Source: Halomicrobium sp. LC1Hm
GTDB taxonomy: Archaea; Halobacteriota; Halobacteria; Halobacteriales; Haloarculaceae
Direction of reading: 5' to 3'
NCBI RefSeq assembly: GCF_009617995.1
Contig: NZ_CP044129.1
Location: 1,364,001 to 1,428,000 of the forward strand
DNA: 64,000 nucleotides
The translations under genes and the position numbers were made by a program. Shown here in pieces: positions 49,756 to 59,432 of the stretch. Position 1 is the first letter of the stretch; each line of letters opens with the position of its first letter. A model generated the notes under the pieces. The model did not search any database, was not told the origin of the DNA, and saw nothing but the letters and a program-made list of their open reading frames with translations.

Positions 49756-51351
49756 TTACAGTGGGATGTTGCCGTGGTCTTTCGGCGGCGACTCCTCGCG
49801 TTTCCGTTCCAGCAGGTCGAGGTCGTCGATCAGTCGTTTGCGGGTGTCCTTCGGTTCGATCACGTCGTCGAGGTAGCCCCGCTTGGCCGGCCCGTAGGGG
49901 TGAGCGAACTCCTCGCGGAACTCGTCCATGAGCGCCTGCCGGCGGGCGTCGGGATCGTCGGCCTCGGCGATCTCGTTGCGATAGAGGATGTTGACCGCGC
50001 CCCGCGGTCCGAGCACCGCCATCTCAGAGCCCGGCCAGGCGTAGTTCACGTCCGAACCGAGGAACTTCGAGGACATGACGATGTAGGCCCCGCCGTAGGC
50101 CTTCCTGACGACCACGGACAGCAGCGGCACCGTCGCCTCGGCGTAGGCGTAGATGAGCTTCGCCCCGCGGCGGATGATCCCGTTGTGCTCCTGGTCGGTC
50201 CCGGGCATGAAGCCCGGCACGTCGACCAGCGAGACGATCGGGACGTTGAACGAGTCACACATCCGGATGAACCGGGCGGCCTTCTCGGCGGCGTCGATGT
50301 CCAGCGTCCCGGCGCTGACCCGGGGCTGGTTGGCGACGATCCCGACCGAGCGCCCGTCCATGCGGGCGAAGCCGACGACGACGTTGCGCGCCCAGTTCTC
50401 GTGGACCTCGAAGAACGAGTCCTCGTCGACGATGCTCCCGATGACCTTCGTCATGTCGTAGGGCTTGCGCGGGGCGTCGGGGACGATGTCGGTGACCTCC
50501 GGCACCTCGCGGTCCGGTTCGTCCCACGGTTTGACCCGCGGCGGGTCCTCCATGTTGTTCTGTGGGAGATACGAGAGGAGCCGCCGGATGTTCTCCAGTG
50601 CGGCCTCCTCGCTTGGGTAGGCGAAGTGAGCGACGCCGGACTTCGAGGAGTGCGAGCCCGCACCGCCGAGTTCGCCCTTGGAGACCTGTTCACCGGTGAC
50701 CGTCTCGATCACGTCCGGCCCCGTGATGAACATGTGGCTGGTGTCCTCGACCATGAAGGTAAAGTCCGTCAGCGCGGGCGAGTAGGTCGCGCCGCCGGCA
50801 CACGGCCCCATGATCGCCGAGATCTGTGGGATCAGTCCCGAGGCCTCCGTGTTGCGCTGGAAGATCTTGGCGAAGCCGACGAGCGAGTCGACCCCTTCCT
50901 GGATGCGCGCGCCGCCGGAGTCGTTCAGCCCGATGACGGGCACGCCGTTCTCGATGGCCTTGTCCATCACCTTGCAGATCTTGTCGGCGACGACCTCGCC
51001 GACGGAGCCACCGAGGACGGTGAAGTCGTGGGCGAACAGGAAGACCTTCCGCCCGTCGACCTCGCCGTAGCCCGTCACGACGGCGTCGCCCGCGAACTGC
51101 TTTTCTTCCATCCCGAAGTTCGTCGACCGGTGTTCGACGAAGGGGTCGATCTCGTTGAACGTCCCGTCGTCGACGAGGAAGTCGATCCGTTCGCGGGCGG
51201 TCATCTTCCCCTTGTCGTGCTGGGCCTGGATGCGGTCCTCGCCGCCGCCGAGCTGTGCTTCGCGTTTGCGTTCCCGAAGCTCTTCGATGGGGTCGGAGAC
51301 CGCGTCGTCGGTCTCCGCTTGGCCGTCCGAATCTGTGTCGTGCTCACTCAT
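49756..51351 (-). CDS. pccB: Acyl-CoA (propionyl-CoA) carboxylase carboxyltransferase subunit
   Basis: A 531-residue carboxyltransferase that moves CO2 from biotin to propionyl- or acetyl-CoA. Features: [20 protein letters not shown] (about 48-67), [37 protein letters not shown], and in the C-domain [20 protein letters not shown] and [16 protein letters not shown] with [20 protein letters not shown]. Length is normal. The biotin-carboxylase/carrier chain is not in the window. The gene is 1 bp after the reductase stop and 2 bp before the acc protein, so all three form one operon. Confidence 0.95.
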   Translation of the reverse strand: MSEHDTDSDGQAETDDAVSDPIEELRERKREAQLGGGEDRIQAQHDKGKMTARERIDFLVDDGTFNEIDPFVEHRSTNFGMEEKQFAGDAVVTGYGEVDGRKVFLFAHDFTVLGGSVGEVVADKICKVMDKAIENGVPVIGLNDSGGARIQEGVDSLVGFAKIFQRNTEASGLIPQISAIMGPCAGGATYSPALTDFTFMVEDTSHMFITGPDVIETVTGEQVSKGELGGAGSHSSKSGVAHFAYPSEEAALENIRRLLSYLPQNNMEDPPRVKPWDEPDREVPEVTDIVPDAPRKPYDMTKVIGSIVDEDSFFEVHENWARNVVVGFARMDGRSVGIVANQPRVSAGTLDIDAAEKAARFIRMCDSFNVPIVSLVDVPGFMPGTDQEHNGIIRRGAKLIYAYAEATVPLLSVVVRKAYGGAYIVMSSKFLGSDVNYAWPGSEMAVLGPRGAVNILYRNEIAEADDPDARRQALMDEFREEFAHPYGPAKRGYLDDVIEPKDTRKRLIDDLDLLERKREESPPKDHGNIPL

Positions 51352-51352
51352 G

Positions 51353-52096
51353 TTACCACTCCATACCGCCGTTGACGCCCAGCACCTGCCCGGTCATGTA
51401 GCTCGACTCTTCGCTGGCGACGAACCGGACGATCCCCGAGATGTCCTCGACCGTGGCGAACCGGTTCAGCGGGATCTCTCGCAGAATCTTCTCCTGCACA
51501 CGCTCTGGAACCTCTTCGAGCATGTCCGTGGCGACGAACCCCGGTGCGATGCAGTTGGCCGTCGAGCCGGTGTCGGCGAGTTCGAGCGCGAGCGTTCGGG
51601 TGAACCCGAACAGACCGGACTTCGTCGTCGCGTAGTTGGCCTGCCCGTAGTTGCCCTGCTGGCCGACGACCGAGGAGATGTTGATCAGTCGCCCGGCCTC
51701 GGACTGCTCGATGTCCTCGTAGAAGGCGTTCGTGCAGTTGAAGACGCCGCCGAGGTTCACGTCGATGACCGTCTCCCAGTCCTCGCGGGTCATGTTCTCG
51801 AACTTCTTGTCGATAGTGACTCCGGCGTTGTTGACGAGTACGTCTACCGACCCGAACGTGTCGTGTACCGCCGCGACCATCGATTCCACGTCGTCCTGCT
51901 CGGAGATGTCGGCCTGTGCGGCCATCGCGGTACCGCCGTCGTCTTCGATCTCCTCGACGACGGCCCTGGCTTCGTCTTCCGACGAGCGGTAGTTCACCAC
52001 GACGTCGCCCCCGTGGGCGGCCAGGTCTTTGGCGATACCGCGTCCGATCCCGCGCGACGACCCGGTCACGACGCAGGTCTGGCCATCGAGATTCAT
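51353..52096 (-). CDS. Short-chain 3-oxoacyl reductase (FabG/PhaB-like)
   Basis: A 247-residue short-chain dehydrogenase. NADP-binding VVTGSSRGIGRGIAKDLA (9-26), DVLVNNAGVTIDKKFENMT (about 86-104), catalytic Ser in GRLINISSVVGQQGNYGQAN with Tyr-X3-Lys (NYATTKSG) and a C-terminal TGQVLGVNGGMEW. In haloarchaea it could be beta-ketoacyl-CoA reductase for PHA (PhaB) or for fatty-acid chemistry. The start at 52096 gives a normal N-terminus; the frame reaches 52207, but that stretch is Tyr/Asn-rich leader. It heads the pccB operon. TATATAG near 52195-52201 (minus strand) is the likely TATA box. Confidence 0.9.
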   Translation of the reverse strand: MNLDGQTCVVTGSSRGIGRGIAKDLAAHGGDVVVNYRSSEDEARAVVEEIEDDGGTAMAAQADISEQDDVESMVAAVHDTFGSVDVLVNNAGVTIDKKFENMTREDWETVIDVNLGGVFNCTNAFYEDIEQSEAGRLINISSVVGQQGNYGQANYATTKSGLFGFTRTLALELADTGSTANCIAPGFVATDMLEEVPERVQEKILREIPLNRFATVEDISGIVRFVASEESSYMTGQVLGVNGGMEW

Positions 52097-52265
52097 GGCT
52101 GGCCGCGCTCGCCCCCAGTAGTTCGTCTGTTCATGGTACTGGAACACGCCGCGGGCAAGCAAATAATAGTTCTCCTTGTTCAGCCTATATTTACTATATA
52201 CATTCATTACCGGTTGGCAAATTATCTCCGGAGCTTCCTTCGTGGGCGATAGACGACAACGATAG

Positions 52266-52284
52266 TTATTTTAGGGTTGCCTAA
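52266..52284. promoter_or_regulatory. TATA element and perfect iron box, GT75-like gene
   Basis: TTATTTTA (52266-52273) is the TATA element, about 33 nt before the ATG at 52302. TTAGGGTTGCCTAA (52271-52284) matches TTAGG-N4-CCTAA fully and overlaps the TATA element's right edge, so a bound repressor would block TBP. The 205-bp gap from 52097 is AT-rich; nothing else is seen in it. Confidence 0.75.
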
Positions 52285-52301
52285 AGAGATGTGGACAACC
52301 G

Positions 52302-53462
52302 ATGACCGACATCTGCGTCGTCGTTCCGACGATCAGGGAGTACGAGTGTATCGAAGCGTACGTCGAGAACGCGCGTCGACACGGGTTCGACACCGACCGG
52401 CTGTCCTTCGTTCTCGTGACGGAGGACTTCTGTGACACCGACGAGATGGCCGCGCTGATCGACGATCTGGGCGTCGACGGCGAAGTGTTCGACGGCTCGC
52501 GCCGCACCGAGTGGTTCGAACGGCAGGGGGTGGGCGAGTACGACCACCTGATTCCCGAGGCCAGCCACGCACAGACCTCCTTCGGCCTGCTGTACATGTG
52601 GGCCAACGACTTCGAGTACGGCGTGTTCATCGACGACGACACGCTCCCCCACGACGACGTGGACTTCTTTGGCACCCACATGCGGAACCTCGATCACGAC
52701 GGCGAGATCGAGCAGGTCCGCTCGGACGAAGAGTGGGTCAACGTCCTCTACCAGTCCGACCACGACCTCTACCCGCGTGGCTACCCCTACGCCGCCATGG
52801 ACGAGACCGTCGAGACCGAGACGGCCCACGTCGACGAGGTCGTCGCCTCTCAGGGTCTCTGGACGAACGTTCCCGACCTCGACGCGGTCCGTATCCTGAT
52901 GGACGGCGACCTCCAGGGCCAGGCCCAGACGCGCACGACCAGCGAGGACTACGGGACGGACTTCGTCGCCGCACCGGGCCAGTACCTCACTGTCTGCTCG
53001 ATGAACCTCGCCTTCCGTCGAGAAGTGATCCCCGCCTTCTACCAGTTGCCCATGGACGACAACCGCTGGGACGTGGGCCGCTTCGACGACATCTGGAGCG
53101 GGCTCTTCCTCAAACGGGCCGCCGACGTGCTCGGCAAGCAGGTGTACAACGGCGATCCCCTCTGTGAGCACAACAAGGCTCCCCGCTCGACGTTCTCGGA
53201 CCTGACCAACGAGGTCCACGGCCTCGAACTGAACGAACACGTCTGGGAGATCGTCGACGACGCGGGCGGCGACGCCGAGAGCTACGCCGGTGTCTTCCGG
53301 GCGATGGCCCAGGCCCTCGCCGAGGGCGACTTCGACGACTGGGAGAATGGCCCGTTCCTGAACTACTGCGGCGAGTACATGCTCGACTGGCTGAGCTGTC
53401 TCGACGAGATCGACCCGGGCAGCCTCAACGACGAACCGACCGCCGTACCGGCAGACGATTAG
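52302..53462 (+). CDS. GT75-like protein (reversibly glycosylated polypeptide / UDP-arabinopyranose mutase family)
   Basis: A 386-residue cytoplasmic protein. It shares with the plant and bacterial GT75 family the Asp-Asp-Asp111-113 metal site (YGVFIDDDTLPHDD), the segment YPRGYPY (157-163), SMNLAFRREVIPAFY (about 228) and WDVGRFDDIWSGLFLK (about 248-263). Family members either self-glycosylate or interconvert UDP-arabinopyranose and UDP-arabinofuranose, giving a sugar donor; haloarchaeal ones are labelled alpha-1,4-glucan-protein synthase. The iron box in its promoter and the iron-importer genes after it (34 bp away) connect it with iron supply; how is not known. Confidence 0.85.
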   Translation: MTDICVVVPTIREYECIEAYVENARRHGFDTDRLSFVLVTEDFCDTDEMAALIDDLGVDGEVFDGSRRTEWFERQGVGEYDHLIPEASHAQTSFGLLYMWANDFEYGVFIDDDTLPHDDVDFFGTHMRNLDHDGEIEQVRSDEEWVNVLYQSDHDLYPRGYPYAAMDETVETETAHVDEVVASQGLWTNVPDLDAVRILMDGDLQGQAQTRTTSEDYGTDFVAAPGQYLTVCSMNLAFRREVIPAFYQLPMDDNRWDVGRFDDIWSGLFLKRAADVLGKQVYNGDPLCEHNKAPRSTFSDLTNEVHGLELNEHVWEIVDDAGGDAESYAGVFRAMAQALAEGDFDDWENGPFLNYCGEYMLDWLSCLDEIDPGSLNDEPTAVPADD

Positions 53463-53466
53463 AAAG

Positions 53467-53491
53467 GTATAAGTTGTTTAGGAGGGCCTAA
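53467..53491. promoter_or_regulatory. TATA element and perfect iron box, iron-importer operon
   Basis: GTATAAG (53467-53473) is about 27 nt before the start codon, and TTAGGAGGGCCTAA (53478-53491) fills the space between it and the ATG at 53497, where it would block initiation. All ten defined bases match. The importer operon thus has its own promoter in addition to read-through from the GT75-like gene. Confidence 0.78.
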
Positions 53492-53496
53492 ATCTA

Positions 53497-54690
53497 ATGA
53501 TGGAACACAACACCGACGACGACGATCGATCGGATCGAGATCGCACGCGTCCGTCGTCACGCCGGGGCTTCTTGGCCGCGAGCAGCACGCTCGCCGCCAG
53601 CGCGCTCGCCGGGTGTACGGACATGCTCCCTGGTGGGGGCGGCGAGACGAGCGGGAGCGAACTGTCCGTGGGAGACTTCCGCGGCTCAGGTCCACTCGTC
53701 GAACAACGCTCCGCTCCGGAGGGGACCAGCATCGACGACCTTCCGGACCTCTCGGGCGAACTGACGATGTATCTCGGTGGCGGCGAGAGCGGCCTCTACC
53801 TCGATCTGATCGATCTCCTCGAACAGATCTACCCCGATTTCGACGTGAGCCCACAGCAGGACTCGGCCAGCAACCTCGCGAACCGAATCAGTGTCGAGAA
53901 CAACGCCGGTAACACGCCCGCAGACGTGTTCATGGCCGTCGACGCCGGTGCGCTCGGATCGGTCGCACAGGACGGAAACGCCGCGTCGATGTCCAGCGAG
54001 GTGACCGATCCGGTTCGCGACGCCTTCAAGGACAGCGAGGGCCGCTGGGTCGGCTTCGCCGGCCGCGCCCGCGCGATCCCGTACAACACGAACGAGCTCT
54101 CGGCCAGTGACGTACCGAGTACGGTCGCGGCGTTCCCCGAGACGAGCGCCTTCGGAGACTCCTTCGGCTGGGCACCCAGTTACAGCGCCTTCCAGTCGTT
54201 CGTGACCGCCATGCGTGTCATCGAGGACGACGAGACGACCCGCCAGTGGCTCCAGTCCATGCAGGACCTCGGAGTGACGACCTACGACAACGAGTTCGCC
54301 GTCTCGAACCGCGTGGCCGACGGCGAGATCTCGGCCGGTTTCGCGAACCACTACTACTCGCTGCGGGTCCAGAGCGACCGCTCCTCGGCCCCGATCGACC
54401 TCGCGTTCACCGAGGGCGACGCCGGTGCGCTGGTCAACGTCTCCGGTGCCCAGATCCTCGACGGCACCGAGAACAAGGAACTCGCGGAGAACTTCCTCCG
54501 ACACGTCCTCTCGGCGGAGGCCCAGGAGTTCTTCGCCACTCGGACGTACGCGTACCCGATGATCTCGGGCGTCGAGCCGGTCGGCGGTCTCCCGACGATC
54601 GACGAGCTGAACCCGCCGGACATCGATCTGGGCGAGCTGTCGGATCTGGGCGGGACCGTCGACATGCTGCGTGAGGTCGGCGTCCTCTGA
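53497..54690 (+). CDS. Fe(III) ABC importer, substrate-binding lipoprotein
   Basis: A 397-residue binding protein of the FbpA/ferric-iron class. Tat lipoprotein signal with Arg22-Arg23 (SRRGFLAASSTLAASALAGC, lipobox Cys40), then a Gly/Ser linker and the two-lobe domain: ELTMYLGGGESGLYLDLIDL, NTPADVFMAVDAGALGSVAQ, RARAIPYNTNELS, and the Tyr pair in SAGFANHYYSLRVQ that ligates iron in FbpA-type proteins. Either of two adjacent ATGs may be used. The stop overlaps the permease start by one base (TGATG). Acts on the outer membrane face. Confidence 0.9.
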   Translation: MMEHNTDDDDRSDRDRTRPSSRRGFLAASSTLAASALAGCTDMLPGGGGETSGSELSVGDFRGSGPLVEQRSAPEGTSIDDLPDLSGELTMYLGGGESGLYLDLIDLLEQIYPDFDVSPQQDSASNLANRISVENNAGNTPADVFMAVDAGALGSVAQDGNAASMSSEVTDPVRDAFKDSEGRWVGFAGRARAIPYNTNELSASDVPSTVAAFPETSAFGDSFGWAPSYSAFQSFVTAMRVIEDDETTRQWLQSMQDLGVTTYDNEFAVSNRVADGEISAGFANHYYSLRVQSDRSSAPIDLAFTEGDAGALVNVSGAQILDGTENKELAENFLRHVLSAEAQEFFATRTYAYPMISGVEPVGGLPTIDELNPPDIDLGELSDLGGTVDMLREVGVL

Positions 54691-56315
54691 TGGCCACCGG
54701 AGATCGCGACCGCGTCGCCGAGCAGAGCCAGGGAGCGACCACCGAACGCTCCGCCTCCAGAGTGCTCTCCGGCGTCGCCGTCGCGATCACGCTCCTCGTG
54801 CTCTCGCCGCTCGCCTGGCTCGTCCTCCGGGCCGGCGAGATGGACACCGCGCGTGCGATCGAGTTGCTCACCAGCCAGACGACGATCGAGGTGACGGCGA
54901 ACACGATCGTGCTGGTGGGCAGCGTGACCCTGTTGTCCGCGCTCGTCGGGGTGCCACTGGCGATTTTGACCGTCCAGACGGACCTCCCTTTCCGCCGGTT
55001 CTGGACGGTCACGAGCGCGTTGCCGCTGGTCGTCCCCAGCTACATCGGCGCGTTCGCGTTCGTCTCGGCCTTCGGCCCGCAGGGCCACCTCTCGGACCTG
55101 CTCGCGCCGCTTGGCGTCGAGCAGATCCCGGCGATCTACGGGCTCCCGGGCGCGACGCTGGTGTTGACGCTGTTTACGTACCCCTACATCTTCCTGACGA
55201 CCCGCGCCGCCCTGCTGTCGTTCGACGGGACGATCGTCGAGGCCGCACGGTCGCTCAACCACACGCGCTGGGAGGCGTTCAAGCGCGTCACGCTGCCCCA
55301 GATCCTGCCGGGGATCGCTGGCGGCGGGCTGCTCGTGGCCCTCTACACGCTGGGCGACTTCGGGACGCCGTCGATCATGAAGTACGACGTGTTCACCCGA
55401 ATGATCTTCAACGAGTTCGGGGCGCGCCGGATCGACTACGCCGCCGTGCTCTCGTGGCTGTTGCTCGCCATGGCGGTCGTCGTCCTCGCCATCGAGTCGC
55501 GGATCGAGGCCGGTCGAGACGGCGCGTACGTCAGTCGCGGCGCGCGCCGCCCCGGCGAGATCAAACTCGGCGTCTGGAAGCTCCCGGCGACGCTGTTCTG
55601 TGGCGCGATCGCGACGCTCGGACTCGCGCTGCCGATCGCGATTCTCCTCCAGTGGCTCGTCAGGGGCGGCGTCGGCTACTCGGATGCTGGCCGCCCCTTC
55701 CAGCTGGGCTTTGCCTGGAACTCGCTGACCGTCGCGGCCGCGGCGGCGGCGGTCAGCGTCGTCGTCGCGCTCCCGCTCGCGTACCTCGCGGCCCGTGGCG
55801 ACTCGCGGGTCAGCTCGCTGCCGGACCGACTGAGCTACGTCGGCTACGCGGTCCCCGGCGTCGTGCTGGGCCTCGCGCTGGTCTTCCTCAGCCTCAAGTA
55901 CGTCCCCTTCGTCTACAACACGGTGTTCCTGCTCGTGTTCGCCTACGTCGTCCGGTTCATGCCACAGGCGGTGGGGACGACGAAGTCGTCGCTGTTACAG
56001 GTCGATCCCAGCTACGTCGAGGCCGCTCGGTCGCTGGGATACCCGCCGCTGACGGCCTTCCGGAAGGTCGTCTTGCCTCTGGTCGCGCCCGGTATCGCGG
56101 CCGGCGGCGCGCTGGTCTTCCTGACGACGATGAAAGAGCTGCCGGCGACGCTCATGTTGCGGCCGCTTGGCTTCGAGACCTTCGTCACGTACATCTGGCG
56201 GGTCCAGGAGTCCGGCTACTACGGGCAGGCCGCGGTCCCGGCGCTCGTACTCGTCGTCGTGTCCGGACTGTCGATGCTCGTCATCCTCGGGAGGGAACAA
56301 CAGAATGGAGCCTGA
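54690..56315 (+). CDS. Fe(III) ABC importer, fused permease
   Basis: A 541-residue permease with about 12 transmembrane helices, made of two homologous halves as in FbpB/SfuB. Each half ends in an EAA loop that contacts the ATPase: EAARSLNHTRWEAFKRVTLP (first half, about 190) and EAARSLGYPPLTAFRKVVLP (second half, about 448). An acidic cytoplasmic N-terminus precedes helix 1 (about 30-50). The start shares one base with the binding-protein stop, and the end overlaps the ATPase gene by 11 bases. Confidence 0.93.
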   Translation: MATGDRDRVAEQSQGATTERSASRVLSGVAVAITLLVLSPLAWLVLRAGEMDTARAIELLTSQTTIEVTANTIVLVGSVTLLSALVGVPLAILTVQTDLPFRRFWTVTSALPLVVPSYIGAFAFVSAFGPQGHLSDLLAPLGVEQIPAIYGLPGATLVLTLFTYPYIFLTTRAALLSFDGTIVEAARSLNHTRWEAFKRVTLPQILPGIAGGGLLVALYTLGDFGTPSIMKYDVFTRMIFNEFGARRIDYAAVLSWLLLAMAVVVLAIESRIEAGRDGAYVSRGARRPGEIKLGVWKLPATLFCGAIATLGLALPIAILLQWLVRGGVGYSDAGRPFQLGFAWNSLTVAAAAAAVSVVVALPLAYLAARGDSRVSSLPDRLSYVGYAVPGVVLGLALVFLSLKYVPFVYNTVFLLVFAYVVRFMPQAVGTTKSSLLQVDPSYVEAARSLGYPPLTAFRKVVLPLVAPGIAAGGALVFLTTMKELPATLMLRPLGFETFVTYIWRVQESGYYGQAAVPALVLVVVSGLSMLVILGREQQNGA

Positions 56316-57438
56316 CATAGACACACGCAACACGACAGCAGCGTTCGACTCGGTCGAATCGGCGGTCGACGATCCGTCCGCGACCGTCCTCGAACTCGAC
56401 GGGATCACCCGCGAGTACGGCGCGGAGACGGCGGTCGACGACCTCTCGCTGTCGGTCAACGACGGCGAGCTACTGACACTGCTCGGCCCCTCGGGCTGTG
56501 GGAAGACGACGACGCTGCGCATGATCGCCGGCCTCGAACGCCCGTCGGGCGGTTCGATCCAGATCGAGGAGCGGGCCGTCGCCGACGGATCGACCTTCCG
56601 CAAGCCCGAAGAGCGAAACGTCGGGATCGTCTTCCAGGACTACGCGCTCTTCCCGCACCTGAACGTCGCGGAGAACATCGCCTTCGGGCTCCGGGACGCC
56701 GACAGCCACGAGGCGGACGAGCGGGTCACGGAGCTGCTGGAACTCGTCGATCTCACCGACCACCGCGAGAAGATGCCCAGCAAGCTCTCCGGCGGCCAGC
56801 AACAGCGGGTCGCGCTGGCGCGTTCGCTCGCGCCCGAGCCCGACGTGTTGCTGCTCGACGAGCCGTTCTCGAATCTCGACGTGCGCCTCCGTGTCGAGAT
56901 GCGCGAAGAGGTCCGGAAGATCCTCAAGCGAGCCGGCGTGACCGCGATCTCGGTCACGCACGACCAGGAGGAGGCCCTGTCGATCTCCGACCGGGTCGCG
57001 ATCATGAACGACGGCACGATCGAGCAGGTGGGCGACCCCGCCGAGGTCTTCGAGAATCCCGAGTCGCGCTTCGTCGCGAGCTTCCTCGGGCAGGCGAGTT
57101 TCCTCTCTGCCCGTGTGGCCGGCGACGACATCGAGACCGGGATGGGGACGTTCAGGACGGCGCGGCTCAACGGCCCCGTCGAGGCGTACAACGGCGCGAC
57201 CGTCGACGTGCTCGTCCGACCCGACGACCTGCGGGCGATCCCGACCGCGGAGTCGACCGCCGACGGCTACGTCACGCAGCGCCAGTACAACGGCCCCTCC
57301 TTCGTCTACCGGGTGAAGCTCCACAGCGGCGACGTGGTCCACTGTCTGCACAACCACAGCGAGTCGTTCGAACCGGGCGAACCGGTCGAGATCGACCTGA
57401 CGGCCGATCACCCGCTGGCCTGGTACCCGACCGAATGA
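56305..57438 (+). CDS. Fe(III) ABC importer, ATP-binding subunit
   Basis: A 377-residue ATPase of the CUT/Fe family. Walker A GPSGCGKT (61-68), Q-loop IVFQDYALFPHLN, signature LSGGQ (161-165), Walker B VLLLDE (181-186) and switch His219. From about 285 a TOBE domain follows (ARVAGDDIETGMGTF, VDVLVRPDDLRAI). A 30-residue acidic N-terminal tail is extra. The frame also extends upstream inside the permease gene, but the ATG at 56305 is the natural start. It overlaps the next gene by ATGA. Confidence 0.94.
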   Translation: MEPDIDTRNTTAAFDSVESAVDDPSATVLELDGITREYGAETAVDDLSLSVNDGELLTLLGPSGCGKTTTLRMIAGLERPSGGSIQIEERAVADGSTFRKPEERNVGIVFQDYALFPHLNVAENIAFGLRDADSHEADERVTELLELVDLTDHREKMPSKLSGGQQQRVALARSLAPEPDVLLLDEPFSNLDVRLRVEMREEVRKILKRAGVTAISVTHDQEEALSISDRVAIMNDGTIEQVGDPAEVFENPESRFVASFLGQASFLSARVAGDDIETGMGTFRTARLNGPVEAYNGATVDVLVRPDDLRAIPTAESTADGYVTQRQYNGPSFVYRVKLHSGDVVHCLHNHSESFEPGEPVEIDLTADHPLAWYPTE

Positions 57439-59432
57439 CGCCCCGCCGCCACCGGCTCGCGGTCGCGGGGCTGGCGGTGACGGCGGGGATCGCCGTCTAC
57501 GCGCTGGCGACGCAGGTGTTTCCCTACCACACGACCAACCACGACGAGGCCGTCTACCTCCAGCAGGCGGCCATGGTGCTGGAGGGGCGGCTGTTCCTCG
57601 ATCCGCCCGTCACCGACGCGTTCCGACCGTGGTTCTTCGTCGAGGCCGGCGACGGTCGGCTGTACCCCAAGTACTCGCCGGTGCCGGCCGCGATGTTCGC
57701 GGTCGGGACGCTCCTGGGCAGCGCCCGCGTCGCGCTCGCGCTCGTGGCCGCTGGCGTCGTCGCGCTGACGGTTCGGGTCGGCACCGAACTGTTCGACCGT
57801 CGGCGGGGACTGCTGGCCGGGGGGTTGCTGCTGGGCTCGCCGCTCTTTCTCGTCGACGCGTCCGTCTTCCTACCGTACGTCCCGACGACGCTCTGGAACC
57901 TCGCGTTCGCGGCGGGGTACCTCCACGCCGACCGGACCGGGAGTCGGGCGAGCGCGGTCGCGGCGGGTGCGGCAATCGGGATCGCGTTCTTCGCGCGTCC
58001 CTACACCGCAGTCCTGTTCGCCGCGCCGTTCATCGTCCACGCGCTGTGGACGCTGCGGGAACTGGAGCGCGAGCCACTCGTGCGACAGGGACTGACGGCG
58101 GCGCTGGGGATCGTCGGCGTCGCCGTGGCGCTTGGCTACAACGCGGTGGTGACCGGCGATCCGCTGCGCTTTCCCTACCAGGTCTTCGCCCCCATGGACG
58201 GACCGGGCTTCGGCGTCCGAGAGATCGCCGGCTACAGCCGGGAGTACACGCCCGCGCTGGCGCTTCGCTCGAACGCCGAGGCGCTGTGGGTGTACGCGAC
58301 CAGGTGGGTCGTCGCCGGTGCGCTGGGGACGCTGGCGGCCGCCCTCGGCTTCGCGACGGCGATCAGGCGGGGGCTGACGCCGCGCCAGGCGACCGTCGCC
58401 GGGATCGCCCTGACGGTGCCCGTCGGGAACCTCTTCTTCTGGGGCACGCTGAACACGCTCGGCGAACTGGATCGGGCCGGCGACGGACTGGTCCACACGC
58501 TCGGAACGTACTACCACGTCGACCTCCTCTTGCCGACGGCCGTCTTCGGCGCGGTCGGGCTGACCGTCGCGTGGGATCGGCTCCGCCAGACGGTGCAACG
58601 TCGCTCCTGGGCGAGCGCCCGACACGTCACCGCGGTGCTCGTCCTCTCCGCGACGCTCTGTGCCGGCCTGGGCGTCGCCATGGTCGCGGAGCCGATGTCG
58701 GACAACGCGGCCGTCACCGACCGCTACGAGCAGGCGTACGAGCCGTTCGAGGACCGGTCGCTCGACGACGGGCTCGTCTTCTTGCCGACGCCGTACGGCG
58801 ACTGGCTGGGTCATCCCTTCCAGGCCCTGCGAAACGATCCGGGCTACGACGACGGGACGGTGTACGCGCTCGACGAGCGGCAGTTCGCCGTCGTCGACGC
58901 GTTCCCGGACCGGGAGATCTATCGGTACACCTACCGCGGGCCGTGGTCGCCCACGACCGGCGCGACCGTCGAGCCGCGGCTCCAGCGCGTCGAGCACGCC
59001 AGCGGCGAGACGGTGCGTCAGGAGACGACGCTCGGAGTCCCACAGTTCGCAGAACGCGTGTCGATTCGACTGGCCAGCGAGAACGGAAGCGGCTACACGA
59101 CCGCCGACGTGGCCGGCCGTGAGTCGCTGTCGCTCCAGTTGGCTCTCGACGGGGAGCGGGCGGCGCTGACCGGCGAGGGCCTCGACCGGACGGTCGTCCC
59201 GCTCGCGGACCGCGAGCGACTCGTCCTGTCGGCGTTCGTCGACTACGGCACCGGAGCGGGTTTCACTTACCGGTTCGAAGTGCCCGTCGAGACCGCCGAC
59301 GGACGCGTCCGCGTCCTGACGCCGTACGCGGAGGTCTGTCGGGACGGGCGACTCTGTGGCGGCGAAGCGGCGTACGTCCCCGGCAGCCACGAGGACGGCG
59401 TCTCGATCGAGACGACGCTGACGACACCATGA
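57435..59432 (+). CDS. GT-C-like (PMT/GT39-type) integral membrane glycosyltransferase, putative
   Basis: A 665-residue protein: about 11-12 transmembrane helices in residues 8-430, then a soluble extracytoplasmic domain of about 230 residues rich in beta strands. The first extracellular loop has HTTNHDEAVYLQQ with Asp37-Glu38, where the GT-C family has its catalytic acidic pair. ARPYTAVLFAAPFIVHALW and similar segments resemble ArnT/PMT proteins. It would transfer a sugar from a lipid-phosphate donor to a protein or lipid. The start overlaps the ATPase stop by four bases, placing it firmly in the iron operon. Substrate unknown. Confidence 0.78.
   Translation: MTPRRHRLAVAGLAVTAGIAVYALATQVFPYHTTNHDEAVYLQQAAMVLEGRLFLDPPVTDAFRPWFFVEAGDGRLYPKYSPVPAAMFAVGTLLGSARVALALVAAGVVALTVRVGTELFDRRRGLLAGGLLLGSPLFLVDASVFLPYVPTTLWNLAFAAGYLHADRTGSRASAVAAGAAIGIAFFARPYTAVLFAAPFIVHALWTLRELEREPLVRQGLTAALGIVGVAVALGYNAVVTGDPLRFPYQVFAPMDGPGFGVREIAGYSREYTPALALRSNAEALWVYATRWVVAGALGTLAAALGFATAIRRGLTPRQATVAGIALTVPVGNLFFWGTLNTLGELDRAGDGLVHTLGTYYHVDLLLPTAVFGAVGLTVAWDRLRQTVQRRSWASARHVTAVLVLSATLCAGLGVAMVAEPMSDNAAVTDRYEQAYEPFEDRSLDDGLVFLPTPYGDWLGHPFQALRNDPGYDDGTVYALDERQFAVVDAFPDREIYRYTYRGPWSPTTGATVEPRLQRVEHASGETVRQETTLGVPQFAERVSIRLASENGSGYTTADVAGRESLSLQLALDGERAALTGEGLDRTVVPLADRERLVLSAFVDYGTGAGFTYRFEVPVETADGRVRVLTPYAEVCRDGRLCGGEAAYVPGSHEDGVSIETTLTTP

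Noticed and set aside
54671-56320. Forward frame of 549 codons overlapping the permease in another phase
   Set aside because: Arg-rich, no membrane helices, while the permease phase shows 12 helices and two EAA loops.
57870-59390. Minus-strand frame of 506 codons opposite the GT-C-like gene
   Set aside because: Basic and Arg-rich, no domain, and the forward frame overlaps its neighbours by ATGA at both ends.
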